From contig NZ_CP098252.1 of the NCBI RefSeq assembly GCF_027116575.1, forward strand, positions 496,001 to 560,000: a stretch of DNA of 64,000 nt. Reading direction: 5' to 3'. The translations under genes were made by a program, and so were the position numbers. The stretch is from Oxalobacter aliiformigenes (lineage in GTDB: Bacteria; Pseudomonadota; Gammaproteobacteria; Burkholderiales; Burkholderiaceae_D). Under the pieces are notes generated by a model that was given only the letters and a program-made list of their open reading frames with translations, was not told the origin of the DNA and did not search any database. Positions 1 to 9,992 of this stretch are shown here, in pieces (position 1 is the first letter of the stretch; each line of letters begins with the position of its first letter).

Positions 1-109
1 CGGCGGCGGAGGAATGTATGGGGAATGATTTTCTTGTCCTTCGCCCAATACCCATTGCGACATGGCATATACCCGATGGGGTGTGCCGGCTAAATATCAA
101 GGGAAGACT

Positions 110-736
110 ATGTTTGGACGTTTAATGCCTAAAGAAGAGAAATTCTTCGATTTGTTCAACCAGCATGCAGAATTCTGCGTCAAGGGAGCCAGAGAATTGC
201 TGGAACTCATGAAAGACTTCAGCCATATAGAAAGACGGTTGCATGCTATTGAAGGGCTTGAAAAACAGGCAGACAAAGTCACCTATCATACTATCGGCAT
301 TTTGCACAAAACTTTTATTACTCCTCTTGATCGCGAAGACATCCATCGTCTTATTACCAAAATGGACGATATTCTGGATTTGATGGAAGATGCCGCTCAG
401 ACAGTTTCGCTTTATGACATACAGACCATTACTCCCGAAGCGATTCGTCTGGCTGAATTATGTCTGGGATGTTGCGAAAAACTGAAGGATGGTATTTCCC
501 TGCTGCATAATATGAACCATTCCCGCGAAATACTGGAAATATGTGAGGAAATTGATCGTCTTGAATCCGATGCGGATCATGTTATGCATGCCGCATTGTC
601 GAAACTGTTTCGTGATGAGCCCGATGTAAGGAACCTGATCAAGCTGAAAGCATTGTACGAAATACTGGAGAATGTCACCGATATTTGTGAAGATGTTGCC
701 AATATCGTTGAAGGAATTGTTGTTGAAAATGCCTGA
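110..736 (+). CDS. DUF47 family PhoU-like protein (Pit accessory)
   Basis: Cytoplasmic alpha-helical protein of 208 residues, related to PhoU, that commonly accompanies Pit phosphate transporters and is thought to tune them. The sequence begins MFGRLMPKEEKFFDLFNQHA, a typical DUF47 start, and is rich in acidic helices (for example LEICEEIDRLESDADHVMHA), as expected for a metal-binding four-helix bundle. I chose the ATG at 110 because an AAGGGAAG ribosome site lies just before it; an in-frame ATG at 62 would add 16 residues that do not look like the family. A pit gene follows 72 bp downstream on the same strand, the usual operon order. The family call is firm; the regulatory role is known only by analogy. 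Confidence 0.9.
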   Translation: MFGRLMPKEEKFFDLFNQHAEFCVKGARELLELMKDFSHIERRLHAIEGLEKQADKVTYHTIGILHKTFITPLDREDIHRLITKMDDILDLMEDAAQTVSLYDIQTITPEAIRLAELCLGCCEKLKDGISLLHNMNHSREILEICEEIDRLESDADHVMHAALSKLFRDEPDVRNLIKLKALYEILENVTDICEDVANIVEGIVVENA

Positions 737-808
737 TTGTCCGGCGGTCCGAGTGATCGGATTGTCATAATTTCCCGAATCGTCAATATCCACACAAAGT
801 TGATTTTC

Positions 809-1816
809 ATGCAAGCAATACATGTCAGTCTTTATGCCCTTATTTTTCTGGTCGCTCTGGCGCTGATTTTCGATTTCATGAACGGTTTTCATGATGCCGC
901 CAATGCGATTGCCACGGTTGTTTCGACCGGGGTTCTGAAGCCGCATACCGCTGTTGCCATGACGGCATTCATGAACTGCGTTGCGATATTCATATTTGAC
1001 TTGCATGTCGCCACGACTGTGGGAAAAGGGACCGTTGATCCGGCCATTGTTGATCATTATGTGGTATTCGGCGCTTTGGTCGGTGCAATAGGCTGGAACA
1101 TTATCACCTGGTATTACGGAATTCCTTCATCGTCATCTCACGCACTGATTGGTGGATTGATTGGTGCAGCCATTGCAAAGGCAGGGAGCAGTTCTCTGGT
1201 CGCTTCAGGTATTTTCAAGATCATCGCATTCATTGTCATTTCGCCATTGCTGGGATACATTCTGGGATCCGTCATGATGCTGCTCGTCTCCTGGATATTC
1301 GTCCGGTCCCAGCCGCGTAACGTTGACAGATGGTTTCGCCGGCTGCAGCTGGTTTCCGCATCCTTGTACAGTTTGGGACATGGCGGAAACGATGCACAGA
1401 AAACGATGGGGCTGATCTGGATGTTGCTGATTGCTTCGGGCTATGCCGCTGATGATGGGCATTTGCCTTTGTGGGTCATCGTTTCGTGTTATGCCGCGAT
1501 CGGTTTCGGAACGTTATTCGGTGGATGGCGTATTGTGAAAACCATGGGGCAGAAAATTACCAAACTGAAGCCTGTCGGTGGATTTTGTGCGGAAACAGGG
1601 GGAGCACTGACACTGTTTATTGCTACGGCACTTGGAATACCGGTATCGACAACTCATACCATTACCGGCGCCATTGTCGGTGTCGGTTCGGCGCAGAAAA
1701 TGTCGGCAGTCCGTTGGGGCGTCGCCGGCAATATCGTCTGGGCATGGATTCTGACTATCCCGGCATCGGCTTTCATTGCCGCTGTTGCCTGGTGGCTTGG
1801 AACCAAATTCCTGTAA
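809..1816 (+). CDS. pit: Low-affinity inorganic phosphate transporter, Pit family
   Basis: Inner-membrane phosphate:cation symporter of 335 residues. Both Pit signature repeats are visible: FDFMNGFHDAANAIATVVSTG near the N-terminus and SLGHGGNDAQKTMG in the middle, each with the GxxDxxN-type core, separated by hydrophobic spans. The C-terminal half has the ETGGALTLFIATALGIPVSTTHT motif characteristic of PiT proteins. The frame is open from a TTG at 737 immediately after the DUF47 stop, but the ATG at 809 starts exactly where the first membrane helix needs it. It forms a phosphate-uptake operon with the DUF47 gene upstream. Confidence 0.94.
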   Translation: MQAIHVSLYALIFLVALALIFDFMNGFHDAANAIATVVSTGVLKPHTAVAMTAFMNCVAIFIFDLHVATTVGKGTVDPAIVDHYVVFGALVGAIGWNIITWYYGIPSSSSHALIGGLIGAAIAKAGSSSLVASGIFKIIAFIVISPLLGYILGSVMMLLVSWIFVRSQPRNVDRWFRRLQLVSASLYSLGHGGNDAQKTMGLIWMLLIASGYAADDGHLPLWVIVSCYAAIGFGTLFGGWRIVKTMGQKITKLKPVGGFCAETGGALTLFIATALGIPVSTTHTITGAIVGVGSAQKMSAVRWGVAGNIVWAWILTIPASAFIAAVAWWLGTKFL

Positions 1817-2210
1817 TGGTCGCCGTTCTCGCGAACAGAGGGTATCAGCATGCAGATGATGCCATGACTGACAATCTGCCTGTCATGGTGAAGCTGTCGA
1901 AATCGTTAAATGGTGCATCAACTGGTGCAGACGTTCATTCGCGCTTTGTGAAAACAGGGACTTTCCGAAAACGCTTGCCAGAGATTTTACCCCTGCCTTC
2001 TTTCCTTGTTCCACGGAAGGGGAGACGTCATGGCTTTTTTTCCGGGACATAACCGGGGCTATAAGCTAAAACAACCGAGATATCGCGCCTGTCCGGTTCC
2101 ATAGCAAAAACGATCTGTTTGGTTGCCTGATTGCATCAGGTTATTTTCGACATACCGGATTGATCGTCGCGATGATGATAATTTCCGAAGAGGCTTCTTG
2201 TGGGCGGAAA
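1817..2210. other. Intergenic region between convergent pit and yccA-like genes
   Basis: About 390 bp without a convincing gene. Open frames here are continuations of shadow frames from pit. A short hairpin with arms CCTGAT/ATCAGG at 2126-2140 followed by TTATTTT could be a weak terminator for the + strand genes. I see no promoter, RNA gene or repeat that I can support. Confidence 0.5.
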
Positions 2211-2903
2211 TCAGTCTGATCTTCCGGCAAATCCAAGCAGATGCAACAAACTGGAGAACAAATTGAAAAACGCGACAAAAAGGGTCACAGTTGCCATGAT
2301 GTAATTGGTTTCACCATTACGGACGATTCTGTTTGTTTCGTACAGGATCAGGCCAGACATCAACAAGACGAAAACGGCAGAGATTGCCAGAAACAAAGCC
2401 GGTACTTCAAAAAAGAAGGCGATGAGACTGGCAAAAAGTGCGACCAGCATTCCCGTGGTCAGAAAACTCGACATAAACGAGAAATCACGATGTGAAAACA
2501 GGGCGATACCCGACATGACAATAAAAATCAGTGAGGTTCCCCCCAAAGCCGTGAGAACAATCTCGCTCCCGTGCGGCATGCGCAAATAGTAACCGATAAT
2601 CGGGCCAAGGGTATATCCCATAAAACCGGTCAAAGCGAGGACGAAGATAATACCCAGACGATTGTTACGGTTTCTGTTTACAAGAAACAGCAATCCGAAG
2701 TAGCCTGCAAGTGTCATCAGAAAACCGGGATGTGGCCATTGCATAACAATGGCTACGGTCGCGGTTAGGGCGGAAAATCCCAAACATAACGATAAGAGAA
2801 AGTATGTATTTCCCAGTACGCGTCTTGTCTGATTGTCGAGGACTCTGTCCGTTTGCCGAGTATCCGAAGGAATGGCAGAATCGAACCGATAGCGTTTGTT
2901 CAT
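2211..2903 (-). CDS. Bax inhibitor-1/YccA family membrane protein
   Basis: Integral membrane protein of 230 residues with about seven hydrophobic helices after a 40-residue polar N-terminus. The order of helices, the motif LALTGFMGYTLGPIIGYY in the middle and the last segment LFVAFFNLFSSLLHLLGF match the bacterial YccA/BI-1 (TMBIM) family. In E. coli YccA interacts with the FtsH protease, but the biochemical role is not settled. It starts 4 bp after the stop of the HPF-like gene, so the two are probably co-transcribed. Confidence 0.9.
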   Translation of the reverse strand: MNKRYRFDSAIPSDTRQTDRVLDNQTRRVLGNTYFLLSLCLGFSALTATVAIVMQWPHPGFLMTLAGYFGLLFLVNRNRNNRLGIIFVLALTGFMGYTLGPIIGYYLRMPHGSEIVLTALGGTSLIFIVMSGIALFSHRDFSFMSSFLTTGMLVALFASLIAFFFEVPALFLAISAVFVLLMSGLILYETNRIVRNGETNYIMATVTLFVAFFNLFSSLLHLLGFAGRSD

Positions 2904-2907
2904 GAAA

Positions 2908-3264
2908 CTAGATAGCCAGAAAAGGTTTATTGAAATAGAGGGGCAATGTATCGTGTGGTATGGATTTCGCCTTCGACATCGCTTTGTTCAGAAGGCGTGT
3001 GGCGCGCCTGGTTGCACTGTCAACCGCGCTCTTTACATCAGCCGCGAATTCCGTGACCACAATAGGTGACATGCCCGGCAGTACCAGCCGGATCAGACAA
3101 CGTTTCTTGAAGCCGCTTTTGATACGGTTCGTGTCGGATAACCGGACGGTGATGAGATTGATACTGTCTTGTGCGTGAGACAACATCACATTCAGGCGTT
3201 CCGTTATGTAATCCTGCAAGGCTTCTCCAGCCTTGATACCTTTTGTGATGATCGTCGGTTCCAT
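2908..3264 (-). CDS. Ribosome hibernation-promoting factor, HPF/RaiA family
   Basis: Small cytoplasmic protein of 118 residues in the HPF/YfiA superfamily, which binds the small ribosomal subunit in resting cells and inactivates or dimerises ribosomes. The pattern of an N-terminal strand (TIITKGIKAGEALQDYITERL), a central strand pair with basic residues and the helix DVKSAVDSATRRATRLLNKA fits the short HPF type, without the long C-terminal dimerisation domain. An AGGAG site lies upstream; translation may start at ATG 3264 or at TTG 3267, which gives slightly better spacing. It is divergent from nhaR and leads into the YccA-like gene. Confidence 0.8.
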   Translation of the reverse strand: MEPTIITKGIKAGEALQDYITERLNVMLSHAQDSINLITVRLSDTNRIKSGFKKRCLIRLVLPGMSPIVVTEFAADVKSAVDSATRRATRLLNKAMSKAKSIPHDTLPLYFNKPFLAI

Positions 3265-3372
3265 CAATTTCTTGCTCCTGCTCGTAATATATTACTTTAC
3301 AGTTATATTAAACAATGAAAGAATAAGTAAAAAGAGAAGACTATCGTAATTTTACTTCAAAAAAATGGAATA

Positions 3373-4284
3373 ATGAAAGCTTCCACTCTGAATTACCGCC
3401 ATCTTTATTATTTTTGGGTCGCTGCCAAGGAAGGTGGTGTGACACGCGCGGCAGAACGGCTCGGCGTTGCTGTACAAACGATCAGCATGCAACTGGCATT
3501 GCTTGAAAAGTCAATAGGCAAGACATTGTTTGCTCCGCAGGGGCGAAGACTGGTTTTGACAGAGGCAGGCAGGGTTGCCCTGAATTATGCCGACCAGATT
3601 TTTCTTCTTGGCGAGCAGTTACAGGAAACACTGGCAGAAGATGATGTCGGCAAGAGTCTGCGCCTGACGGTAGGTATTTCGGATTCCTTGCCGAAAATGA
3701 TCGCATATCGTCTTTTGGAACCTGCTCTCAAATTGCCTCAGTTCGTACGTATGGAATGCTATGACGGTACATTTGAAACCTTGCTGGCTGATCTGGCATT
3801 GCATAAACTGGATGTCGTCCTGACGGACCGGCCGACAAATGCCAAGAGTAGCCTTCGGGTATTCAGTCATGAACTCGGAGACCGTGCGGTCTGGTTATTT
3901 GGTACGGAAGAGCTGGCAGAAAAATACCGTGACAATTTTCCTGCCTGCCTTACTGGCGCTCCTGTATTGCTGCCGACACGAAACAATGCGATCAGGATGC
4001 ATCTTGATCAATGGTTCGAAGTGAACAATATCCGGCCTTTTATTGCCGGTGAGTTTTCAGACAGTGCCTTGCTGAAGGCGTTTGGTCGTATGGGGGTGGG
4101 AATGTTCCATGCGCCTATCGTGCTGGCTGACGAAATGAAAGATCAATACAATTCTATTCCGATTGGTGAAATGAAAGGAGTCAGGGAACAGTATTATGCC
4201 ATTTCAGCGGAGATGAAAATCCGGCATGTTGCGGTGGAAGCCATTCTGGAAGCACGCCGCAAGATCATGGAAGAAGTCAACTGA
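3373..4284 (+). CDS. nhaR: LysR-type transcriptional activator NhaR
   Basis: LysR-family regulator of 303 residues. The N-terminal winged helix-turn-helix covers roughly residues 8-65 (LNYRHLYYFWVAAKEGGVTRAAERLGVAVQ) and a periplasmic-binding-like effector domain follows. The opening NYRHLYYFW and the paralogue-typical TVGISDSLPKMIAYRLLEPAL are characteristic of NhaR, known in enteric bacteria as a Na+-responsive activator of the nhaA antiporter. No nhaA gene is adjacent here, so the target is unknown. It is divergent from the HPF-like gene and convergent with rsmA. Confidence 0.87.
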   Translation: MKASTLNYRHLYYFWVAAKEGGVTRAAERLGVAVQTISMQLALLEKSIGKTLFAPQGRRLVLTEAGRVALNYADQIFLLGEQLQETLAEDDVGKSLRLTVGISDSLPKMIAYRLLEPALKLPQFVRMECYDGTFETLLADLALHKLDVVLTDRPTNAKSSLRVFSHELGDRAVWLFGTEELAEKYRDNFPACLTGAPVLLPTRNNAIRMHLDQWFEVNNIRPFIAGEFSDSALLKAFGRMGVGMFHAPIVLADEMKDQYNSIPIGEMKGVREQYYAISAEMKIRHVAVEAILEARRKIMEEVN

Positions 4285-4305
4285 CATTTCCCTGATAAGT
4301 GTTAT

Positions 4306-5076
4306 TTATTTCAGATGATTGGCCAGGCTGACGAATTGTTCGACGTTCAGATCTTCCGGTCGTTTTGTCGGGTCAATATTCAGTTTTTCCAGTTCGGTTT
4401 CGGAAAAAAGAGGGGCGAGGTTGTTGCGCAGCATTTTTCTGCGTTGCGAGAAAGCTTGTGTGACGACTTTTTCAAGCGCTTGAAGTGAGCACTTTTCCGG
4501 CATTTCCCGGGGTATCATGCGTACGATTGCGGAATCCACCTTGGGCGGTGGTTCGAATGCTTCCGGCGGAACCACGAAAAGCATGTCCATGTCATAGCGC
4601 CACTGCAACATGACGGAAAGTCTTCCATAGGCTTTTCCGCTAGGTTCTGCCACCATGCGTTCAACCACTTCTTTTTGCAGCATGAAATGCTGATCTTCGA
4701 TTGACGATGCGAAATCCATCAAATGGAAAAGCAAGGGAGTCGAAATATTGTAGGGAAGATTGCCGACGATCCGGATTTTCCGATCGGAGCATGCTCTCAG
4801 CGAGTGTATATCAAAATCGAGAGCATCTCCGCAATGAACGGCCAGTTTTTCCGTTGGGAAACGATTGGTCAGATAGGCTGCCAGATCACGATCCAGTTCT
4901 ATGACGTCGAGTCTGGCCAGATGATGAAGCAGTTTTTCAGTCATGGCTCCCAGACCCGGCCCGATTTCGAGCATGATGTCGGAATAGCAGGGAGCAATCG
5001 CCGAAATAATGGCGTCCAGCACAGACTGGTCTTTCAGGAAGTTCTGCCCAAACCGTTTACGGGGAATATGTCTCAT
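4306..5076 (-). CDS. rsmA: 16S rRNA (adenine1518-N6/adenine1519-N6)-dimethyltransferase RsmA/KsgA
   Basis: SAM-dependent rRNA dimethyltransferase of 256 residues that modifies two adjacent adenines near the 3' end of 16S rRNA during late 30S assembly. Visible motifs are the N-terminal [11 protein letters not shown], the SAM-binding [13 protein letters not shown], and the catalytic NLPYNIS. The C-terminal helical domain carries [12 protein letters not shown], also typical. The start ATG overlaps the pdxA stop by 4 bp (ATGA), indicating translational coupling at the end of the lptD-surA-pdxA-rsmA operon. Confidence 0.97.
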   Translation of the reverse strand: MRHIPRKRFGQNFLKDQSVLDAIISAIAPCYSDIMLEIGPGLGAMTEKLLHHLARLDVIELDRDLAAYLTNRFPTEKLAVHCGDALDFDIHSLRACSDRKIRIVGNLPYNISTPLLFHLMDFASSIEDQHFMLQKEVVERMVAEPSGKAYGRLSVMLQWRYDMDMLFVVPPEAFEPPPKVDSAIVRMIPREMPEKCSLQALEKVVTQAFSQRRKMLRNNLAPLFSETELEKLNIDPTKRPEDLNVEQFVSLANHLK

Positions 5077-6128
5077 TCTACGATCCGTTTGTGTTTTTTT
5101 GATGAAAGCGCCATTTCCGCCGCGATCCGGATAGCTTCAATCATGCTGCCATGACTGGCTAATCCAAGACCTTTCGATGCGATATCGAGAGCCGTTCCGT
5201 GATCAACCGATGTGCGGATGATGGGCAGTCCCAAGGTAATATTGACACCATGTCCGAATGTAGCGTATTTGAGGACAGGCAATCCCTGATCGTGATACAT
5301 GGCAATGACGCAATCCGCATGCTCGAGGTAATGTGGCTGGAAAAGCGTATCCGCTGGGAAAGGACCTGACACGTTGATATTTCGGGATCGCAGTTTTCTG
5401 ATAGCCGGATTGATGACTCTGATTTCTTCATCACCAAGATAACCGTTTTCTCCTGCATGGGGATTCAGGCCGGTCATCAGGATATGAGGGGATTCGATGC
5501 CGAACCGGGTTTGCAATTCATGATTTACTATCGAGGCCGTTTCAAGAAGGCTTTCTTCTGTAATGGACTGGCTGACTTCTTTCAGGGGCAAATGGGTCGT
5601 TGCCAGAGCGACGCGTAACATGTAATTGTTCTGGAGAGAGTTTTTCTCCACCAGACCGGCGAGCATCATGACGACACGTTTTGTTCCGGTTTTTTCCGCA
5701 AAATATTCTGTATGACCTGTAAAAGGAATTCCGGCATCATTGATCGTGCTCTTTTGTACCGGCGCTGTGACGACCGCATCGAATTTTCCGGTCTGGGCTC
5801 CCTTTATGGCAATATCCATAAATGACAGAACCGGTTTGCCATTTCTTGCATCCAGATGACCGGGAATGGCCGGTACCAGCAGGGGAGAATCAATGACTCC
5901 AATGGATCCTTCTCTTTCGGAAAGAATATCCGGGTTCCATTTGGTCATATCCAGCTTGAGCAATTCAATGCCGACATCCATTTTGGAAGCCAGTTGTTTC
6001 AGGCCGGTGTAATCTCCGATCAGAACAGGGCGGGCCATTTCGTGACAACAAACCGCGCCACGTATGGAAATCTCCGGTCCGATTCCCGCGGGCTCTCCTG
6101 TTGTGATGGCAATGACTGGTTTTGTCAT
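5073..6128 (-). CDS. pdxA: 4-hydroxythreonine-4-phosphate dehydrogenase PdxA
   Basis: NAD-dependent, metal-requiring enzyme of de novo pyridoxal 5'-phosphate synthesis, 351 residues. Evidence includes the N-terminal [14 protein letters not shown], the metal-ligand histidine regions [11 protein letters not shown] and [12 protein letters not shown], and the C-terminal [15 protein letters not shown]. The ATG lies directly after the surA stop and its 3' end overlaps rsmA by 4 bp. The C-terminus is slightly longer than usual, ending in a basic tail. Confidence 0.96.
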   Translation of the reverse strand: MTKPVIAITTGEPAGIGPEISIRGAVCCHEMARPVLIGDYTGLKQLASKMDVGIELLKLDMTKWNPDILSEREGSIGVIDSPLLVPAIPGHLDARNGKPVLSFMDIAIKGAQTGKFDAVVTAPVQKSTINDAGIPFTGHTEYFAEKTGTKRVVMMLAGLVEKNSLQNNYMLRVALATTHLPLKEVSQSITEESLLETASIVNHELQTRFGIESPHILMTGLNPHAGENGYLGDEEIRVINPAIRKLRSRNINVSGPFPADTLFQPHYLEHADCVIAMYHDQGLPVLKYATFGHGVNITLGLPIIRTSVDHGTALDIASKGLGLASHGSMIEAIRIAAEMALSSKKHKRIVE

Positions 6129-7532
6129 TTACATTTCCTGCTTGTTGTCGTTCAGACGATACTCGACATAAGCACGGTCGCGCAGCTGGCGGAGCCATTC
6201 TTCTGTCGCTTCAGCAATTTTCCGTTCACGCAAGGCCTGTTTGGCGGCGATCCTTTTCCGTTCAAGAGACATATCATCTGTTTTCTTTTCCAGGACCTGG
6301 ATAAGGTGGAATCCGAATTGTGTCTCGACAGGGTCGCTGATTTCTCCGGGTTGCAGTGAAACAAGAGCCTTTTCAAATTCAGGAACAGTATCGCCGGGAT
6401 AAATCCAGCCCAAATCACCCCCGCGACTGGCTGAAGTATCGTTGGAATAGGTTTTGGCCAGTTCTTCGAATGTGGCCGAATTGTTCTGGATTCGTTGTCT
6501 GAGATCGATCAGCTTGCGTCTGGCTTCATCGGCCGAAACCAGCTGATTGACTTTGATGAGGATGTGTCGTGCATGAATCTGTTGCACGACATGGCTGTCG
6601 GCGACACTGGGTTTCTGATCTGTTCCGGCAGACATGGAACGTTTGTCAAGGATTTTCAGAATGTGGAAACCATTGGGACTTTTGATGATGCCGGTTATGT
6701 CTCCCGGTTTCAATCCGGATAATGCATCCACGAATGTCTTGGGTAAACGGTCTGTACTTCTCCAGCCGATATCGCCACCACTCAACCCCTCATCGGCATC
6801 TGAATAGGAAGCGGCGTTTTGCTGGAAATCCCCACCTGATTGCAGTATTTTGAGAACTTTTTCCGCGCGTTCACGTTTTTCCGCTATCTGTTCGGGAGAT
6901 GCGTTTTCAGGAATACGGACCAATATGTGACCCAGCCTGATCTGTTCAGGCATTTGCATCTGTGAATCGGCTCCCAGCAAATGGTCGACTTCCGCATCGT
7001 TGATCTGGATTTTGTTGACCACTTCGCGATCGCGCAAACGCTGCATGGTGATGTCGTTTCTGACGTTTTCCCTGTATTTTTCAAATGGTATTCCATTCTG
7101 TTCCATTTGCTGCTGGAATTGCTGCAGGGTTACATGTTTGCTTTCTGCAATTCTGGCTATCGTCCTGTCGAGCTGGGTGTCGTCAATGCGAAGTCCCATT
7201 TCCTTGGCCAGCTGTATCTGAGCGCTTTCGACAATCATGTGTTCGAGTACCTGCTTTTGCAGTACTTCGCGAGGTGGCAGAGTGATATTCTGGTTTTTCA
7301 GTCTGGATTCGATTTGCTGGATACGTTCATTCAGTTCACCGATTGTAATGACATCGTTGTTGACGACAGCCGCGATGGCATCCACAACAACCGGCCTGAC
7401 TGTTTGAACAGGAGTCTGGAGGGTTTTGTCTGATTGTGCAAACACTCCTGTTGAGGTGACGATACCCAAAAGCAGCGGAATTAACCAGTTTAGTAAAGGC
7501 TGTTTTTTTAAATGATTTTTTGAAAAAAACAT
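6129..7532 (-). CDS. surA: Periplasmic chaperone/peptidyl-prolyl isomerase SurA
   Basis: Outer-membrane-protein chaperone of 467 residues. An N-terminal signal peptide (hydrophobic core PLLNWLIPLLLGIVTSTGVFA) is followed by the SurA N-domain (AAVVNNDVITIGELNERI) and two parvulin domains (near residues 200-300 and 325-425) with repeated GGDIGW/GGDLGW motifs. I chose the ATG at 7532 because an AAGGA site precedes it and the signal peptide then begins correctly; the frame runs open another 93 bp upstream into lptD without features of SurA. The upstream neighbour lptD encodes a SurA client. Confidence 0.95.
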   Translation of the reverse strand: MFFSKNHLKKQPLLNWLIPLLLGIVTSTGVFAQSDKTLQTPVQTVRPVVVDAIAAVVNNDVITIGELNERIQQIESRLKNQNITLPPREVLQKQVLEHMIVESAQIQLAKEMGLRIDDTQLDRTIARIAESKHVTLQQFQQQMEQNGIPFEKYRENVRNDITMQRLRDREVVNKIQINDAEVDHLLGADSQMQMPEQIRLGHILVRIPENASPEQIAEKRERAEKVLKILQSGGDFQQNAASYSDADEGLSGGDIGWRSTDRLPKTFVDALSGLKPGDITGIIKSPNGFHILKILDKRSMSAGTDQKPSVADSHVVQQIHARHILIKVNQLVSADEARRKLIDLRQRIQNNSATFEELAKTYSNDTSASRGGDLGWIYPGDTVPEFEKALVSLQPGEISDPVETQFGFHLIQVLEKKTDDMSLERKRIAAKQALRERKIAEATEEWLRQLRDRAYVEYRLNDNKQEM

Positions 7533-7578
7533 ATCGTGATCCTTACGGGGATAAAGCATGATCCGGCAAAAAACGGAA

Positions 7579-9897
7579 TCAGGGTGAAAGCGGTTCATAA
7601 CCCGGGATGCTTCTCTGTAATGCATTCAGGGGATTGCTTCCCAGTCTCGACAATCCTTTCAGTTCAAGCTGGAAGAAGAACGCCGTATTGCTTTCGGTCG
7701 ATGAAGTGACGAAGCGTTGCGCCATCAGCCGGAATATCCAGCAATCCGCGTTATATTCGACTCCGAAGATATTTTCAATAGATTTGTGATCCGGAATGGA
7801 ATAACTGGTTTGTCCGACAGCATACCACCTCCGGCCGATGGGCCACTGTCCCGAGATGTGGATCTGGTCGATTTCATTATTGTAGAGATAATCCATGTAA
7901 TCCCAGTCAGGATAGTAACTGATCAATCCGGCAAGACCGGCGGCGGAATAACGGTTATAGTAGCTTGAGGCATCTCTCAGATAACGGTATTCCGCATTCA
8001 GCAGTTTCATTGGGCCCGGTTTCCATTGGGTACTGAGATTGGCGCTGTACATTTTCTTGGTGCTCTGGTTGTATTGCAGGGCTGAATCGACTGAAAACGT
8101 TTTCGTGATTTGTCCGCTGGCCATTGCCAACAGATCGGAGCGGTTTTTCGATTCATCGTTTCTCGTGTTGTACAGGTAAACACGTTGGTCTCTGAAGTAG
8201 TAACGTTGGCCGATCGTGAATCGCATGCGTTCCGTGCCGTCTTCTTCAATAAAACGGGTGGTCAATGCGGCGGTCAGGTTGTTTGCATCGGCGATACGGT
8301 CGTAACCGGCGAAACGGTTCTCGGTAAACAGCATGGCATAACCGAAACTGGGCTCGCCGGAATCGAAAACCGGGTATTTGCTTTGGTCTTTGTAGGGAGT
8401 ATAGACGTAAAAGAGTCGCGGTTCCAGTGTCTGGGTCATTCCGCGACCGAAGATAGGTGCATCTCTTTCAAAGATCAGGCCGCCGTCCATGGAGAATGTG
8501 GGCAGTACACGCGTCAACGATTTTGTATCATAAGGCGATTTGTCCAGATCGTACTTGGCGATATTCAAAATAGCTTTGGGAGTGAAAAAATATCCGCCGG
8601 AAATGATCGGATAGGAGATTTCCGATTTCATGATAAAGCGGTTGCCCCGCGCCTGTTCCTGTAATGGCAACTGATCCAGATCGGAATCGGAGAGCCAGAA
8701 TCGGGTCAGGTCACCATATATGCTCCAGTCGAACCCGCCGACATTCGCTTGTCCGCCATATAGCGAAAATTGCGGGAGCCGGTCGAATGGCTTGATAATG
8801 GGTGCTTCTTCGTCTTGGAGTACTTTGTAATTGGTTCCGCGCAAGGTGGCATTCCAGATACCGAATGATTTCGAGATACCGCCTTCGCGCAATAAAAGCC
8901 GATCCAGGCTATTGCGGTTTTGCGGGGTGGAAAAGTCATCAGGATATTCATTATCGGAAGCTGAATTGATATTCCAGTAATATGACCAGCCGGTGTTAAA
9001 GGCCTGCTGATGTTGGGAAGACAGGAAGTAGCGGTCGCGATCGGCTTCCTTGTCGTTGGGCAGGTATTCGATGTAAGTTATTCCTGAGTAATTCGAGCCT
9101 AGATAACGGGCTTCTGCACCCAGTTGCAACCCGCGCCGTGCGATGAGATTGGGTGTAAGAGTCAAATCATAATTCGGGGCCAGGTTGAAATAATAGGGAA
9201 CACTGATTTCCAGTCCGCTTTTTGATGTCATTCCGATCGTAGGCGGCAAGAAACCTGATTTTCGTTCGTTTTTGACCGGAAAAGTCATGGCTGGCGCGGC
9301 CAGTATGGGTACATCCTTGAAATAGAGTACCGGACTGGTTGCGTAACCGGCATTTTTGCCATCATCAAGGTGCAGTTTTTTCGATTTCAAATACCAGTCC
9401 GGATCGGTACCTTCGCATGTACTGTATGTTCCCTTGAAAATATTGATCTTGTCGTCGCTGACAAGATCGATGCGATTCGCTGTCCCCTGTGCCTGGTTCG
9501 CTTCCAGTTTGTAGGTCGTGTGATTCAGTGTACCTTCGCCGGTATCCAGATTAAGATTGCCTTTGTCGGCCGTATATTGATCGCCAAAGCGCTGGATGAA
9601 TACATTCCCGATGACTTCCGCTTCATTTTCTTCCTGTCGGAATATTCCGTGGTCGCCTGTAATCAGGGTCTGGTCACGTTCTATTTCGACTTCATAGTCC
9701 AGATAAAGATCACGCGCCGTCCGTCCGGTTATCTGTTCCGCCTGGAGAATGGTCGGAGCATCCTTGTTTTCGATATGCTGTGGACGGTTGTTTTTGGCTT
9801 TTCCGTCAGTTGTCGGGGCAGCAAGCAACGTCGCCGAAAACGTGGCAAGTAACGAAAACAGGACGCAGGGCGGAAAAGATGCAAAAAAACGGCTCAT
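7579..9897 (-). CDS. lptD: LPS-assembly protein LptD
   Basis: Outer-membrane beta-barrel of 772 residues that, with lipoprotein LptE, inserts lipopolysaccharide into the outer leaflet. A signal peptide (LATFSATLLA/APTTDG) precedes an OstA/LptA-like N-domain (for example DQTLITGDHGIFRQEENEAEVIGNVFIQ) and a long aromatic-rich barrel with many alternating strands. The mature chain seems to have one Cys near residue 150 (GTYSTCEGTDPDW) and one near the C-terminus (YNADCWIF), enough for a single interdomain disulfide. It heads the lptD-surA-pdxA-rsmA operon and is divergent from amgK. Confidence 0.96.
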   Translation of the reverse strand: MSRFFASFPPCVLFSLLATFSATLLAAPTTDGKAKNNRPQHIENKDAPTILQAEQITGRTARDLYLDYEVEIERDQTLITGDHGIFRQEENEAEVIGNVFIQRFGDQYTADKGNLNLDTGEGTLNHTTYKLEANQAQGTANRIDLVSDDKINIFKGTYSTCEGTDPDWYLKSKKLHLDDGKNAGYATSPVLYFKDVPILAAPAMTFPVKNERKSGFLPPTIGMTSKSGLEISVPYYFNLAPNYDLTLTPNLIARRGLQLGAEARYLGSNYSGITYIEYLPNDKEADRDRYFLSSQHQQAFNTGWSYYWNINSASDNEYPDDFSTPQNRNSLDRLLLREGGISKSFGIWNATLRGTNYKVLQDEEAPIIKPFDRLPQFSLYGGQANVGGFDWSIYGDLTRFWLSDSDLDQLPLQEQARGNRFIMKSEISYPIISGGYFFTPKAILNIAKYDLDKSPYDTKSLTRVLPTFSMDGGLIFERDAPIFGRGMTQTLEPRLFYVYTPYKDQSKYPVFDSGEPSFGYAMLFTENRFAGYDRIADANNLTAALTTRFIEEDGTERMRFTIGQRYYFRDQRVYLYNTRNDESKNRSDLLAMASGQITKTFSVDSALQYNQSTKKMYSANLSTQWKPGPMKLLNAEYRYLRDASSYYNRYSAAGLAGLISYYPDWDYMDYLYNNEIDQIHISGQWPIGRRWYAVGQTSYSIPDHKSIENIFGVEYNADCWIFRLMAQRFVTSSTESNTAFFFQLELKGLSRLGSNPLNALQRSIPGYEPLSP

Positions 9898-9992
9898 GAA
9901 AAAAGCGTAGTAATAAGAAGACTACAATATATTGTTCAGAATCGCTTATTATATGAGAACTTTCCCGTCGATAACGTATTGTTTTACTCTTC